Shown here: one piece after another, positions 8,622 to 15,822 of the stretch
Position numbering within the stretch: the stretch's first letter is position 1
Layout: each line of letters begins with the position of its first letter
DNA from: Azonexus sp.
Lineage (GTDB): Bacteria > Pseudomonadota > Gammaproteobacteria > Burkholderiales > Rhodocyclaceae
Assembly (NCBI GenBank): GCA_030697085.1
Contig: JAUYQT010000023.1
Coordinates: 1 to 26,963 of the forward strand
Direction of reading: 5' to 3'
DNA: 26,963 nt
Translations under genes and position numbers: made by a program
The notes under the pieces: generated by a model
Seen by the model: the letters and a program-made list of their open reading frames with translations, nothing else
What the model was told of the DNA's origin: nothing
Databases searched by the model: none

Positions 8622-9006
8622 TTTTTTCTTTCGTCGATGAATTCAAAGATGGAACAGGGTCGTCACGAACCAGCTCCACACGCGACAGGATCAGATCCTG
8701 GCCGCTTAAAAGTTCGGTGTCGAAGCTGCCGCAGGAGTCGCACACCAGCCGGTTAGGCGCGGCTTCCGCTTGCTGGTCGCAGTTCCGGCATTTGATCCGG
8801 GGGGGCACAATTTCGGTGTGCAGCACGGCTGCCTCGGCAACCGAGCCGGCACTGGCGAATGGAAAAGCATTTTCCAGCAGTTTCGCTTCGATGCCGGAGA
8901 GTGTGCCGATCTGCAATTCAATCCGCGCGACGGATCTGGCTCCATGGTGACGAGCCAGATCCGTCAACTGATCGACAAGATTCATGCACAGCGACAGTTC
9001 ATGCAA
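8611..9006 (-). CDS. hypA: HypA, nickel metallochaperone (TTG start)
   Basis: HypA binds nickel through its N-terminal His2 and delivers it with HypB; a structural zinc site stabilises it. The protein begins MHELSLCMNLVDQL and has the zinc cysteines at 73, 76, 89 and 92 (CRNC and CDSC). The start codon is TTG at 9006-9004: it is the only codon that puts His at position 2, and a GGAGG lies 9 nt upstream inside hypC. It overlaps the hypC end by 8 bp. At 131 residues it is longer than the usual 113-120, with a Ser/Lys-rich C-terminal tail after LSRVEL that overlaps the hypB start. Confidence 0.95.
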   Translation of the reverse strand: MHELSLCMNLVDQLTDLARHHGARSVARIELQIGTLSGIEAKLLENAFPFASAGSVAEAAVLHTEIVPPRIKCRNCDQQAEAAPNRLVCDSCGSFDTELLSGQDLILSRVELVRDDPVPSLNSSTKEKNVH

Positions 9007-9235
9007 AGGACGGATCCTCCGTGACTAACTGATCGAGAAGATCCCAGGTTTCCCTGGCGTTTTCGGCAGTGATCACTTGTATGGCATAGCCGACGTGGAT
9101 CAGTACCCAGTCACCGACCGAGGGCATCTCGTGTTGCAGGATGAACAAGCTGACCTGGCGTTCGACGCCCTTAGCCGAACAGCGGGCGTCGTAGCCATCA
9201 AGGTGGGTAATTTGCATTGGGACGGCCAGACACAT
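8999..9235 (-). CDS. hypC: HypC, hydrogenase maturation chaperone
   Basis: HypC pairs with HypD during Fe(CN)2CO assembly and then escorts the iron centre to the large subunit. This 78-residue OB-fold protein starts MCLAVPMQITHLDG, with the essential Cys2, and contains the typical VGDWVLIHVGYAIQVITAENARETWDLL. A ribosome site TAGGAG sits 6 nt before the ATG. It is the first hyp gene after hupE (28 bp) and overlaps hypA by 8 bp. This places hypC in front of hypA, unlike the common hypABFCDE order. Confidence 0.97.
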   Translation of the reverse strand: MCLAVPMQITHLDGYDARCSAKGVERQVSLFILQHEMPSVGDWVLIHVGYAIQVITAENARETWDLLDQLVTEDPSFA

Positions 9236-9263
9236 GGTTTTCTCCTAGCGGCATTTCTGGAAA

Positions 9264-9860
9264 TCAGAGGCCACTCAGCAATGCCATTCCGGTTGCCGCA
9301 ATGGCCGCACCCCCGAGCGTCACCGCCCCTCGTACCCTGCCTAGAACCTGACCGAGGGCAAACCCGGTGGCCTGGAGCACGGCGCAGGTGAGTATGAAGC
9401 CAGTGACATACAACCAGATACTTCCTGATGCCGGCACTTCAATTCCATGCGCATAGCCGTGGAGTAATCCGAACAGCGAGACGAGGAACACGCTGAGCAT
9501 CATCGAAAGGCGCTGCGGACCCGCCACCAGAAGCCCAAGCAACAGCACGGAGGCGGCCAGCAGAGGCTCGACCAGTACGACATTCCAGCCGAGGCAGGCC
9601 AGGCCAAAGCCGGCCATCATCACGAAAACGAACACCAGCGGTAATGTCCATTGCGCCTGCTTCTCGAGTTTGGTCACCCACAGGCCAACCGCAATCATCG
9701 CCAGCAGGTGGTCCAGGCCGAGCAGGGGATGCATGATGCCGGCAAACATGCTGGTTCCCGTCGAAGCCAGCGTATGCGCCTCGGCATTACCGGCAGCGAG
9801 CAAAAAAATTCCCAGCGTAGCCGGAAAAAAACTGGATTTATTGTTCATGGTCAAACTCAT
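9264..9860 (-). CDS. hupE: HupE/UreJ-family nickel permease
   Basis: HupE proteins are inner-membrane permeases that bring nickel in for hydrogenase maturation. The 198-residue protein has an N-terminal signal-like segment ending around AGNAEAHTLA (about residues 22-31) and about six hydrophobic helices. The family motifs are both present: HPLLGLDHLLAMIAVGLW (about 44-61) and FGLLHGYAHGIE (about 130-141), whose His and Asp residues are thought to bind nickel. It starts in an ATGA overlap with the large-subunit stop (9857-9860). An internal ATG four codons later (MNNKSSF) is an alternative start. Placement between structural genes and hypC fits nickel supply to this enzyme. Confidence 0.93.
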   Translation of the reverse strand: MSLTMNNKSSFFPATLGIFLLAAGNAEAHTLASTGTSMFAGIMHPLLGLDHLLAMIAVGLWVTKLEKQAQWTLPLVFVFVMMAGFGLACLGWNVVLVEPLLAASVLLLGLLVAGPQRLSMMLSVFLVSLFGLLHGYAHGIEVPASGSIWLYVTGFILTCAVLQATGFALGQVLGRVRGAVTLGGAAIAATGMALLSGL

Positions 9861-11722
9861 ATCATGTGGTTAACGTTGATCTGAACCAGGGGATTGCCGT
9901 CCGGGTCCAGAATATGAACGGCACAGCCAATGCACGGGTCAAAGCTGTGTATCGTCCGCAGCACTTCCAATGGTTTAGTCAGGTCTGCCAGAACATGTCC
10001 CTTCAGGGCCCGCTCGTAAGGGCCGTCAACCCCGCTGGCATCGCGCGGCCCGGCATTCCACTGGCTGGCAACGACACACTGGTAATTGGCGATCATGCCG
10101 TCGGTGCCTACCTTGATCCAGTGTCCGAGCGCTCCGCGCGGAGCTTCCGTGTAGCCGAAGCCGACTTTTCCTTTGGCTGCAGCGACCATCGGGAAGGCGT
10201 TCGGATTGAAGTATTTACCTGTCCGGTTGTTGTAATACAACTGATACCAGCCGGTGTAGGCAGGTGTGCCGGCGCTGGCATTGGCGGCTCGTCCGGCCAT
10301 CTGGTCGGCAATGACCTTGGTTTCGATCATGCGGCAGAAGATTCTGCCGAGCGTCGAATTCAGTTGCTCGAACTTCAGGCCCAGAGCACCGGTCCAGTAG
10401 GTCTTGACGTAGGCCCGAACCAGCTTGTCATTCGGTTGAGTATTGCGTGCGTGCATCGTCAGGATATGCGCCAGCGGCCCTACTTCCATGGGTTTTCCGT
10501 CATAGCGCGGCGACTTGATCCAAGAGTAACGTGCCGTCTCGTCAAGCATATAGGAGGCAGGCGAATCCGGGGCCGGGCCGGTGTAATTCAGAATGGTGCT
10601 GCTGGTCGAGGGATGCGCTCCCTGATCAGAACCTGTGTACCAGGCGTGAGCCACATTCTCGGTGACTTTCGTTTGATCAAATGGCTTGAGGGCGTTGAGG
10701 TCAGAAGCCCATAGCACGCCCTGCGGAAAAACGTATCCGGCGGGGTAGTCAATGGCGCCATCAACCATTTCGGTTTTCACCAAAGCAGGGTCGGGATACT
10801 CACCAAAGGACAGGAAGTTTCCGGCGGTAGCGCCGAAGTTAGCCCATTCCTTATAGGATTTTGCCACCAGTACCACGTCGGGCATGTAAACCTGATCGAC
10901 GAAATCCTTCATCTTGGCGATTGCCGCCTTGACCGTGGCTAAGCCGGCGGTATTCAAGGAAGTGCCACCGCTGCGTTCGCTTGGCGCGCCGGTGTTATTG
11001 CTAAGAGAACAAGGCATCCCTCCGACAACGAGGTTGGGGTGCGGATCTTTTCCGCCAAAGATGGTGTGCAGCTTTACTGCTTCGCGAGCCCACGCCAGCG
11101 CTTCCAGATAGTGCGAAACCAGCAGCAGGTTTTGCTCAGGCGTGAGTTTGTAGGCTGGATGCCCCCAGTAACCATTGGAAAACAGGCCGAGTTGCCCGCG
11201 GCTTACCAGGCCGCTGTTGAGCGTGTCAAGAACCCCTTGGAAGTAGGCGGTATTGGGTAAGGCGCCTTTGTTGGGCTTGTAATTCGGGTTGTTAGTCAAC
11301 GACAGCGCCGCCGTGGTGGCCGGATTGGCTTTCAGCGCGCTGGTTACATCCACCCAGTCAAGGGCATGGAGATGATAAAAATGCATCACATGGTCATGCA
11401 CGTACTGGGCGCCGATCATCATGTTGCGGATGTAGTCGGCGTTCTTCGGGACTTTGATCCCCGCTGCGTTTTCAACAGCGCGGACTGAAGTTAACCCGTG
11501 CACCACCGTACAAACGCCGCAGATACGCTGGGTGAATGCCCATGCATCGCGTGGGTCGCGTCCCTGCAAAATCTTTTCAACTCCGCGAACCATCGTGCTG
11601 GAACTCAGTCCTGGAGTCTGGATGGTGCCGCCGCCCTTGCCGTCAGGAGTGGCGTATGCCTGGATACGCAAGTGGCCTTCGATCCGGGTGACTGGATCAA
11701 TTATGACGTTATAGCTGCCCAT
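9857..11722 (-). CDS. hupL: [NiFe] hydrogenase large subunit, group 1-type
   Basis: This is the catalytic subunit carrying the NiFe(CN)2CO centre for H2 oxidation. The 621 residues begin MGSYNVIIDPVTRIEGHLRI. The L1 nickel ligands are in RICGVC (Cys68, Cys71) and the L2 ligands in DPCIGCAVH (Cys597, Cys600, His603). The 18 residues after His603 (ILDPDGNPLVQINVNHMI) are the C-terminal tail removed by the maturation protease. AGT-free leader GATGAGGTAATCACT supplies a ribosome site before ATG 11722. It follows the small subunit by 54 bp. With the Tat signal on the partner, the mature enzyme should face the periplasm and act as an uptake hydrogenase. The exact group 1 subgroup cannot be fixed by eye. 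Confidence 0.95.
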   Translation of the reverse strand: MGSYNVIIDPVTRIEGHLRIQAYATPDGKGGGTIQTPGLSSSTMVRGVEKILQGRDPRDAWAFTQRICGVCTVVHGLTSVRAVENAAGIKVPKNADYIRNMMIGAQYVHDHVMHFYHLHALDWVDVTSALKANPATTAALSLTNNPNYKPNKGALPNTAYFQGVLDTLNSGLVSRGQLGLFSNGYWGHPAYKLTPEQNLLLVSHYLEALAWAREAVKLHTIFGGKDPHPNLVVGGMPCSLSNNTGAPSERSGGTSLNTAGLATVKAAIAKMKDFVDQVYMPDVVLVAKSYKEWANFGATAGNFLSFGEYPDPALVKTEMVDGAIDYPAGYVFPQGVLWASDLNALKPFDQTKVTENVAHAWYTGSDQGAHPSTSSTILNYTGPAPDSPASYMLDETARYSWIKSPRYDGKPMEVGPLAHILTMHARNTQPNDKLVRAYVKTYWTGALGLKFEQLNSTLGRIFCRMIETKVIADQMAGRAANASAGTPAYTGWYQLYYNNRTGKYFNPNAFPMVAAAKGKVGFGYTEAPRGALGHWIKVGTDGMIANYQCVVASQWNAGPRDASGVDGPYERALKGHVLADLTKPLEVLRTIHSFDPCIGCAVHILDPDGNPLVQINVNHMI

Positions 11723-11776
11723 AGTGATTACCTCATCATTTGTTCAGTGGATATTGCTGTGTGTTGGTGATAGTGC

Positions 11777-12811
11777 TTAATCGTCATAGGTTCCGGGTTG
11801 CAGCGGGACGTAAAAGCCTTTCTTGCCGCCAGTGTTGAGACGATCCCAGAAATCGGGCTCTGAACAGCCGATACAGCCATGTCCTGACATCATCGGGAAA
11901 CTGACGCCCTGGTTCCATTTGATCTTCGAACAGGCGTTATGCGTGACCGGCCCCTTGCAACCCATTTCGATCAGACAACCGCCGAAGCGGGCGCTGCTGT
12001 CATCAAAGACTTTTACGTGAGGGCCATCTTCGAGGTATTCCTCGCGGTAGCATTCCTCATGGACGGTTTCGCCGTAGAACATCTTCGGCCGCTTCAGCGC
12101 GTCGAGCGCCGGAAGGGCTTTGTAGGTCAGGTAATAGAGGATTGTTCCGGTGATTACCTCGGGAATCGGCGGGCACCCGGAGACGTTGATGAGGGGTTTG
12201 ACGATTCCCAAGGTGGACATGAGTTGCTGGATGGAAACCGCGCCAGTAGGGTTGGGGGAGGCTTTCGGCAAACCGCCAAAACTGGAGCAACTGCCGACCG
12301 AGACAATCAGGGCGGCATTCTTGGCCGCATCGCGGAAGCGCGCGACCCCGCTGCGCCCGCCACTGACAAAGTAGCCACTGCTCGCGGAGGCAGGAATCGA
12401 ACCGTCAACGATCAGGACATAACCGTAAGTCGAGGTGGCAATGTCCAGTTGTTGCTCGGCCTGTACGCCGGCCGCAGCCATCAGGGTTTCCTGATAATCG
12501 AGCGAAATCAGATTCAAAATCAGGTTTTCGATGGAGGCGCCGCCCTTGAATGCGAAGGAATTCACCATCGACTCGAGACAGCCGGTGCACTCCTGGAAGG
12601 ACATGAAAACCACCGACGGTTTTTTGGCCGAGACAGCGGCGGCGGCCAACTTTGGAATTGCTGTTGCTTCAAGCCCCATCAAGGAGGCCATTCCGGCGAT
12701 TGCCATCATAAAACGCCGGCGACTGACGCCAGTGGTGGCGATCCGTTCAACGGTTTCGTCGTCCAGCTCAATTGAATCGATCGTCGCCGGATCCAAAATT
12801 TCATTACTCAT
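11777..12811 (-). CDS. hupS: [NiFe] hydrogenase small subunit, Tat-exported, no C-terminal anchor
   Basis: The electron-transfer subunit has a Tat signal with SRRRFMMAIAG (residues 30-40) and hydrophobic stretch to about 60, preceded by an unusual 29-residue acidic lead. Proximal-cluster ligands are Cys75 and Cys78 (QECTGCLE), Cys175 (VGSCSSFGG) and Cys213 (SGCPPIPE). The two extra cysteines of O2-tolerant enzymes (CTCC and the sixth residue after SC) are Gly here. Distal-cluster ligands lie in VHEECYREEYLED, GGCLIEMGCKGP, and the medial 3Fe-4S set in NACSK and GHGCIGC. The protein ends FYVPLQPGTYDD at 344 residues, without the C-terminal membrane helix common in HyaA/HupS. AAGGAG precedes ATG 12811 by 8 nt. 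Confidence 0.94.
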   Translation of the reverse strand: MSNEILDPATIDSIELDDETVERIATTGVSRRRFMMAIAGMASLMGLEATAIPKLAAAAVSAKKPSVVFMSFQECTGCLESMVNSFAFKGGASIENLILNLISLDYQETLMAAAGVQAEQQLDIATSTYGYVLIVDGSIPASASSGYFVSGGRSGVARFRDAAKNAALIVSVGSCSSFGGLPKASPNPTGAVSIQQLMSTLGIVKPLINVSGCPPIPEVITGTILYYLTYKALPALDALKRPKMFYGETVHEECYREEYLEDGPHVKVFDDSSARFGGCLIEMGCKGPVTHNACSKIKWNQGVSFPMMSGHGCIGCSEPDFWDRLNTGGKKGFYVPLQPGTYDD

Positions 12812-12843
12812 GGTAGGACTCCTTCTTGGGTTTAAGCGGCGGA

Positions 12844-13314
12844 CTATTGGCTGGCGGACCGTTCAAGCTCGGTCGGAGTGGCCATCATGTCGTTGGCTAG
12901 GGGTGTTTCGAGAAACTGTTCAAGCTTCTTGAGCGCGCCGATCATGTCGATACGGTGTGCTTTCAGAATGACAGGCACTTCAGTTACTTCAATAATTTCG
13001 GTGGTGATTTCACCCTGTTCATCAAGGTGCCGTACCCACCAAACACCGGAAAACCGGGTTTCAAAGATCTCAGCCCGTAGTTCGCTATCTACGATTGCCG
13101 AAACTTCACCGCGAGACAGCGCCTGTTCAAGGGCGTTGTAGGTTGCTTCAGTCATTCTCCGCTGGTGCCTCAGATCAATCGCTTGCGGCCGCCCGGATGC
13201 CTGAAACTCTCTCAGCGCCGAGTGCACGTCGCGAAGGATGCCGGTGGCAATTTCGATGTTCGCAGTACGCGGTCGATTCGATTCGACTCTTACGGATATT
13301 TCATCAAGTTTGGA
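12844..13314 (-). CDS. HupH/HyaF-like hydrogenase assembly protein, single domain
   Basis: This 156-residue protein has one copy of the HupH C-terminal-type domain. Residues about 60-125 read ALSRGEVSAIVDSELRAEIF, then ETRFSGVWWVRHLDEQGE and EIIEVTEVPVILKAH, matching the GEVSA...GVWxVR...EVTxxP pattern of HupH/HyaF. Those proteins are about 280 residues with two such repeats and help load or assemble the small subunit; here only one repeat is present. ATG 13314 is chosen because it overlaps the protease stop by 11 bp and has GAG 8 nt upstream; a frame-open upstream ATG at 13368 would overlap the protease gene by 65 bp. It sits 32 bp before the small subunit, fitting a role in its assembly. 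Function is inferred from family and position. Confidence 0.72.
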   Translation of the reverse strand, partial: SKLDEISVRVESNRPRTANIEIATGILRDVHSALREFQASGRPQAIDLRHQRRMTEATYNALEQALSRGEVSAIVDSELRAEIFETRFSGVWWVRHLDEQGEITTEIIEVTEVPVILKAHRIDMIGALKKLEQFLETPLANDMMATPTELERSASQ

Positions 13315-13930
13315 CATCGGAGTTCTCGCTATCATCAAGCCAGGATTGAAGGATTTTCTCGACGGCATTGCAGGCTTCGGGTAGGGCTGCGGTCACCACG
13401 GGGGATAGTTCAATGGCCCAATCGATCAGCTCCGGCTGAATTCCGATCAGTGCACACCGCTTTGGAGCTTCTTTGTTGAGGCGCAACATTTGCAGCAGGT
13501 CAATAAGCCCAACCTCATGCACGCTCGACGAAGTGTTTAGCTCAAGAAAGTCGTCGACCTGCTGATCCGTAAATACCGCTACCGAGCCAGGTGCCTGGTT
13601 AATGTTTGCCGAGTCAATGATGATCAGGCCATCAGCCTCTGAAATGCGGTCGATCAACAGGTAGCCAAGCGTTCCGCCGTCAACCAGTTCGATTTGCGCG
13701 CCGCTGAAAAGGGAGGCGCATTTCCTGGATTCCAGATGGCGAATCACATGAATGCCAACGGCATCGTCACCGAGCAGTGTATTGCCAATTCCGAGAACTA
13801 CCAGGCGCAGCGCAGGTAAATCGCGTTGGCCGCCGAGCGGTGTCGCTGGCGTGTGCTCGACCGGCCCTGCCGCAAGCTGACTTCGTTCGAGTGTGTCCCG
13901 TACGTTGTCATGACAATTCACCGAATTCAT
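13304..13930 (-). CDS. hupD: [NiFe] hydrogenase maturation protease (HupD/HyaD family)
   Basis: This endopeptidase checks nickel insertion and cleaves the large-subunit tail after the His of DPCxxCxxH. From the ATG the protein has 208 residues. The metal-sensing residues of the family are visible: GIGNTLLGDDAVG (Asp56 in place of the usual Glu16 of HybD), LVDGGTLG (Asp84) and SVHEVGLIDLL (His138). A 40-residue N-terminal extension precedes the conserved LRLVVLGIGN start and is longer than in HyaD or HybD. The start is supported by GGAGG six bases upstream; a TTG one codon earlier is less likely. It is the first gene of the hydrogenase unit, 144 bp after gspM. Confidence 0.9.
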   Translation of the reverse strand: MNSVNCHDNVRDTLERSQLAAGPVEHTPATPLGGQRDLPALRLVVLGIGNTLLGDDAVGIHVIRHLESRKCASLFSGAQIELVDGGTLGYLLIDRISEADGLIIIDSANINQAPGSVAVFTDQQVDDFLELNTSSSVHEVGLIDLLQMLRLNKEAPKRCALIGIQPELIDWAIELSPVVTAALPEACNAVEKILQSWLDDSENSDVQT

Positions 13931-14074
13931 CAATTACCTCCGCTGATGATGCACTGTTCGATTCAGTCAACCGTATTGCCTCTGGTCGACCGCGTGTGGT
14001 AGATAGTCGCGGTTTGGATTGGTGCTGTCACCTGTCGTCCACTCACGACACTAAAGGCTTGTACCCCTTTGTTT
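13931..14074 (-). promoter_or_regulatory. Intergenic leader between gspM and the hydrogenase unit
   Basis: These 144 bp are the only sizeable gap between the secretion and hydrogenase genes, so a hydrogenase promoter would be expected here. I see an isolated TTGACT (minus strand, about 13972-13967) but no convincing -10 partner. There is no clear TGGCAC-N5-TTGC sigma-54 site or FNR box, and no GC-stem plus T-run terminator after gspM. Read-through from the gsp operon therefore remains possible. Confidence 0.3.
13937..13941 (-). promoter_or_regulatory. Ribosome binding site of the maturation protease gene
   Basis: A perfect GGAGG on the minus strand lies 6 nt before ATG 13930. It fixes the start of the protease and confirms that its 40-residue N-terminal extension is really translated. 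It is the strongest such site in this stretch, as expected for the first gene of a unit. Confidence 0.7.
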
Positions 14075-14602
14075 TCAGTGCCTTGAGCTAGGAGCGAGGA
14101 CGACAGCGAGACTGGCCTGGCCATTTTCCTGGCGCAGAATTTCTGCCTTTTGCAGGCGTAGTCCATTTTCCTTGTGCAAGATTCCAAGCAACTGCATCGA
14201 CTGATCAAAGGGTGCCGTGCCATGTATTCCTATCGCTTCGGCGCTTTCCGTGACGGTGAGGCTCAGCCCTTGCTCTTTTACTCTGGTGGTGGCCGCTGCG
14301 GCAGAGGTATGGAGTGATGGCGTGGCAACCTTGACCACCGGTTGCAAGCGCAGTTCGGCCAACTCCTTGGCGGCTGCTTCCATGCCTGCCATCTGAAGTT
14401 CCAATCGTGGCAGGAGGCGGGCCAGACGCTTTCGCTCGCTACTCAACCAGTCAACCAGGCTTGCGCTCGTGGCCAGCAGTATTAGCGCCGAGGCAAAGGC
14501 GATAAGGCGTCGCTCATTGAGAGTGCGCGATTGCCAGATTTCGCGCACTTGACTGAGTGCCCGGGTAAGAAGGGGCACTGAAACGCGAGCAGGGGAAGCC
14601 AT
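14075..14602 (-). CDS. gspM: GspM, T2SS inner-membrane assembly platform protein
   Basis: GspM is a bitopic inner-membrane protein that partners GspL in the T2SS assembly platform. The 175 residues have a cytoplasmic N-terminus, one membrane helix (about 33-52, LIAFASALILLATSASLVDWL), a short coiled-coil-like segment (about 55-90, SERKRLARLLPRLELQMAGM), and a periplasmic ferredoxin-like domain (LSLTVTESAEAIGIHGTAPF). Sequence conservation in this family is poor; identification rests on topology, the QARRE-like layout and its place after gspL. Start ATG overlaps the gspL stop by one base (TAATG). It is the last gsp gene here; gspN and gspO do not follow. Confidence 0.88.
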   Translation of the reverse strand: MASPARVSVPLLTRALSQVREIWQSRTLNERRLIAFASALILLATSASLVDWLSSERKRLARLLPRLELQMAGMEAAAKELAELRLQPVVKVATPSLHTSAAAATTRVKEQGLSLTVTESAEAIGIHGTAPFDQSMQLLGILHKENGLRLQKAEILRQENGQASLAVVLAPSSRH

Positions 14603-15822
14603 TAAAACACCTCCGGTCGAACCAGCAGATGGGGTGGGTCGACGTTGTCACGTATCGTCCCAAGCAGACCGCGCGTAGCCAGAGCAGCAATAATTTCGTT
14701 GATGCGAGGCAGCAGCGTGCCGCTCAGGGTCAGATCAAGCACGCCATCCTCGAAGTGCATGGCTACAATGCCATCGTGATAATCGCTGCCGAGAACTTCG
14801 GCCAGCCCGGTTAGCAATGCCAGCCCGTCGTCATGACGCAAGAGGCCGTGAGGTTCGCGTTCGAGCGACAGTTGCTGACGCATCCGCGCAGGTGGGGTAA
14901 CTACCGGGTCACCGGGAAAGGTCGACTGATAGATGCCGTTGATGCGGCTGACTAGTTCGGAATGCTGATGTCGTAACCACAATACTTCGCCTGAATCAAC
15001 CAGCACGCCAAGGATGACGGCTGCGACGGCGATCAATAGCGGGATCCGGAAACTCGCCTGTTGGCCGTTCCTGGATTTGCTTCCACCGAATTCACTGTGC
15101 AATAGATTGTCAGATGCACTTGTCATGCTCTGCCACCAGAGATAGGGTGACGCGCTCACCAGAGGTGGGTTGCTGTTGTCGCCGGGCACTATTCCATCGG
15201 GTAGCAGATAGTCGGGTTCGAGGTGGAGGGCAATCAGATCAGGCCTGGCTGGGCCGGCTTGCGCGTACTGGCGGGAAAGAGTCGGGGCAATATCCTCGAG
15301 ATCAATGGCCAGACCACTCTGATGACTGGTTCTCAAGGTGGCGCCGTGGGAGGCCAGGCTCAGATGCCATTCACCGAGCTCAGCGGGGGCCGTTTGCAAC
15401 TCGGCAACGATTCGAGCTGGTCGGCGGGAAAGGCCTTCCAGTGTTCCAAGGATGGTGCGCAAGCGGTCCTTGTCGATAATAAGCACGCCGACGAATTCGC
15501 GAGTGTTTTGATCGTCGGGGAGTCGATGCGTGGTGGTCAGATGCTGTGTGCCGGGATCGCAAAGCAGACGATCTTCCAGTGCGAAGGCCAGCAGGCGCGG
15601 CAGTTCCCGGCGTTTACTCCGTCCGAGTGCCGGGAGTGTGCACTCCAGCCAGAGCACCTGGGGTCCGCACAGCAGTGCTTCGCATGTGGTCGCCGCCGGC
15701 CAGCCTTCGGGGCCGCTATGGCCTGCTTCAAGCAAGTTATTGTCAGAAGAAAGATGGGCCCACCGGCATGCGGGTGAGTCCGGCCAGTGTTCGCCAAGGG
15801 CCAGAAGAAGTCGTGTAGTCAT
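14602..15822 (-). CDS. gspL: GspL, T2SS actin-like platform protein
   Basis: GspL recruits the GspE ATPase to the membrane through an actin-like cytoplasmic domain and contacts GspM in the periplasm. From ATG 15822 the protein has 406 residues: cytoplasmic domain about 1-250 (LWLECTLPALGRSKRRELPRLLAFALEDRLL is the recognisable start of the family pattern), one membrane helix (about 261-280), and a periplasmic ferredoxin-like domain to the end. The ATG lies in an ATGA overlap with the gspK stop (15819-15822); a TTG five codons earlier is less likely. The position between gspK and gspM is canonical. Confidence 0.93.
   Translation of the reverse strand: MTTRLLLALGEHWPDSPACRWAHLSSDNNLLEAGHSGPEGWPAATTCEALLCGPQVLWLECTLPALGRSKRRELPRLLAFALEDRLLCDPGTQHLTTTHRLPDDQNTREFVGVLIIDKDRLRTILGTLEGLSRRPARIVAELQTAPAELGEWHLSLASHGATLRTSHQSGLAIDLEDIAPTLSRQYAQAGPARPDLIALHLEPDYLLPDGIVPGDNSNPPLVSASPYLWWQSMTSASDNLLHSEFGGSKSRNGQQASFRIPLLIAVAAVILGVLVDSGEVLWLRHQHSELVSRINGIYQSTFPGDPVVTPPARMRQQLSLEREPHGLLRHDDGLALLTGLAEVLGSDYHDGIVAMHFEDGVLDLTLSGTLLPRINEIIAALATRGLLGTIRDNVDPPHLLVRPEVF

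Noticed and set aside
9866..10714. 282-codon plus-strand frame
   Set aside because: It is antisense to the hydrogenase large subunit, which has all catalytic motifs; the frame is a shadow.
11939..12775. 278-codon plus-strand frame
   Set aside because: It is antisense to the hydrogenase small subunit with its Tat signal and cluster cysteines; no motif is recognisable in the plus frame.
13931..14074. Sigma-54 promoter or FNR site ahead of the hydrogenase unit
   Set aside because: No TGGCAC-N5-TTGC match; the best FNR-like string (TTGACTGAATCGAA) has too many mismatches.
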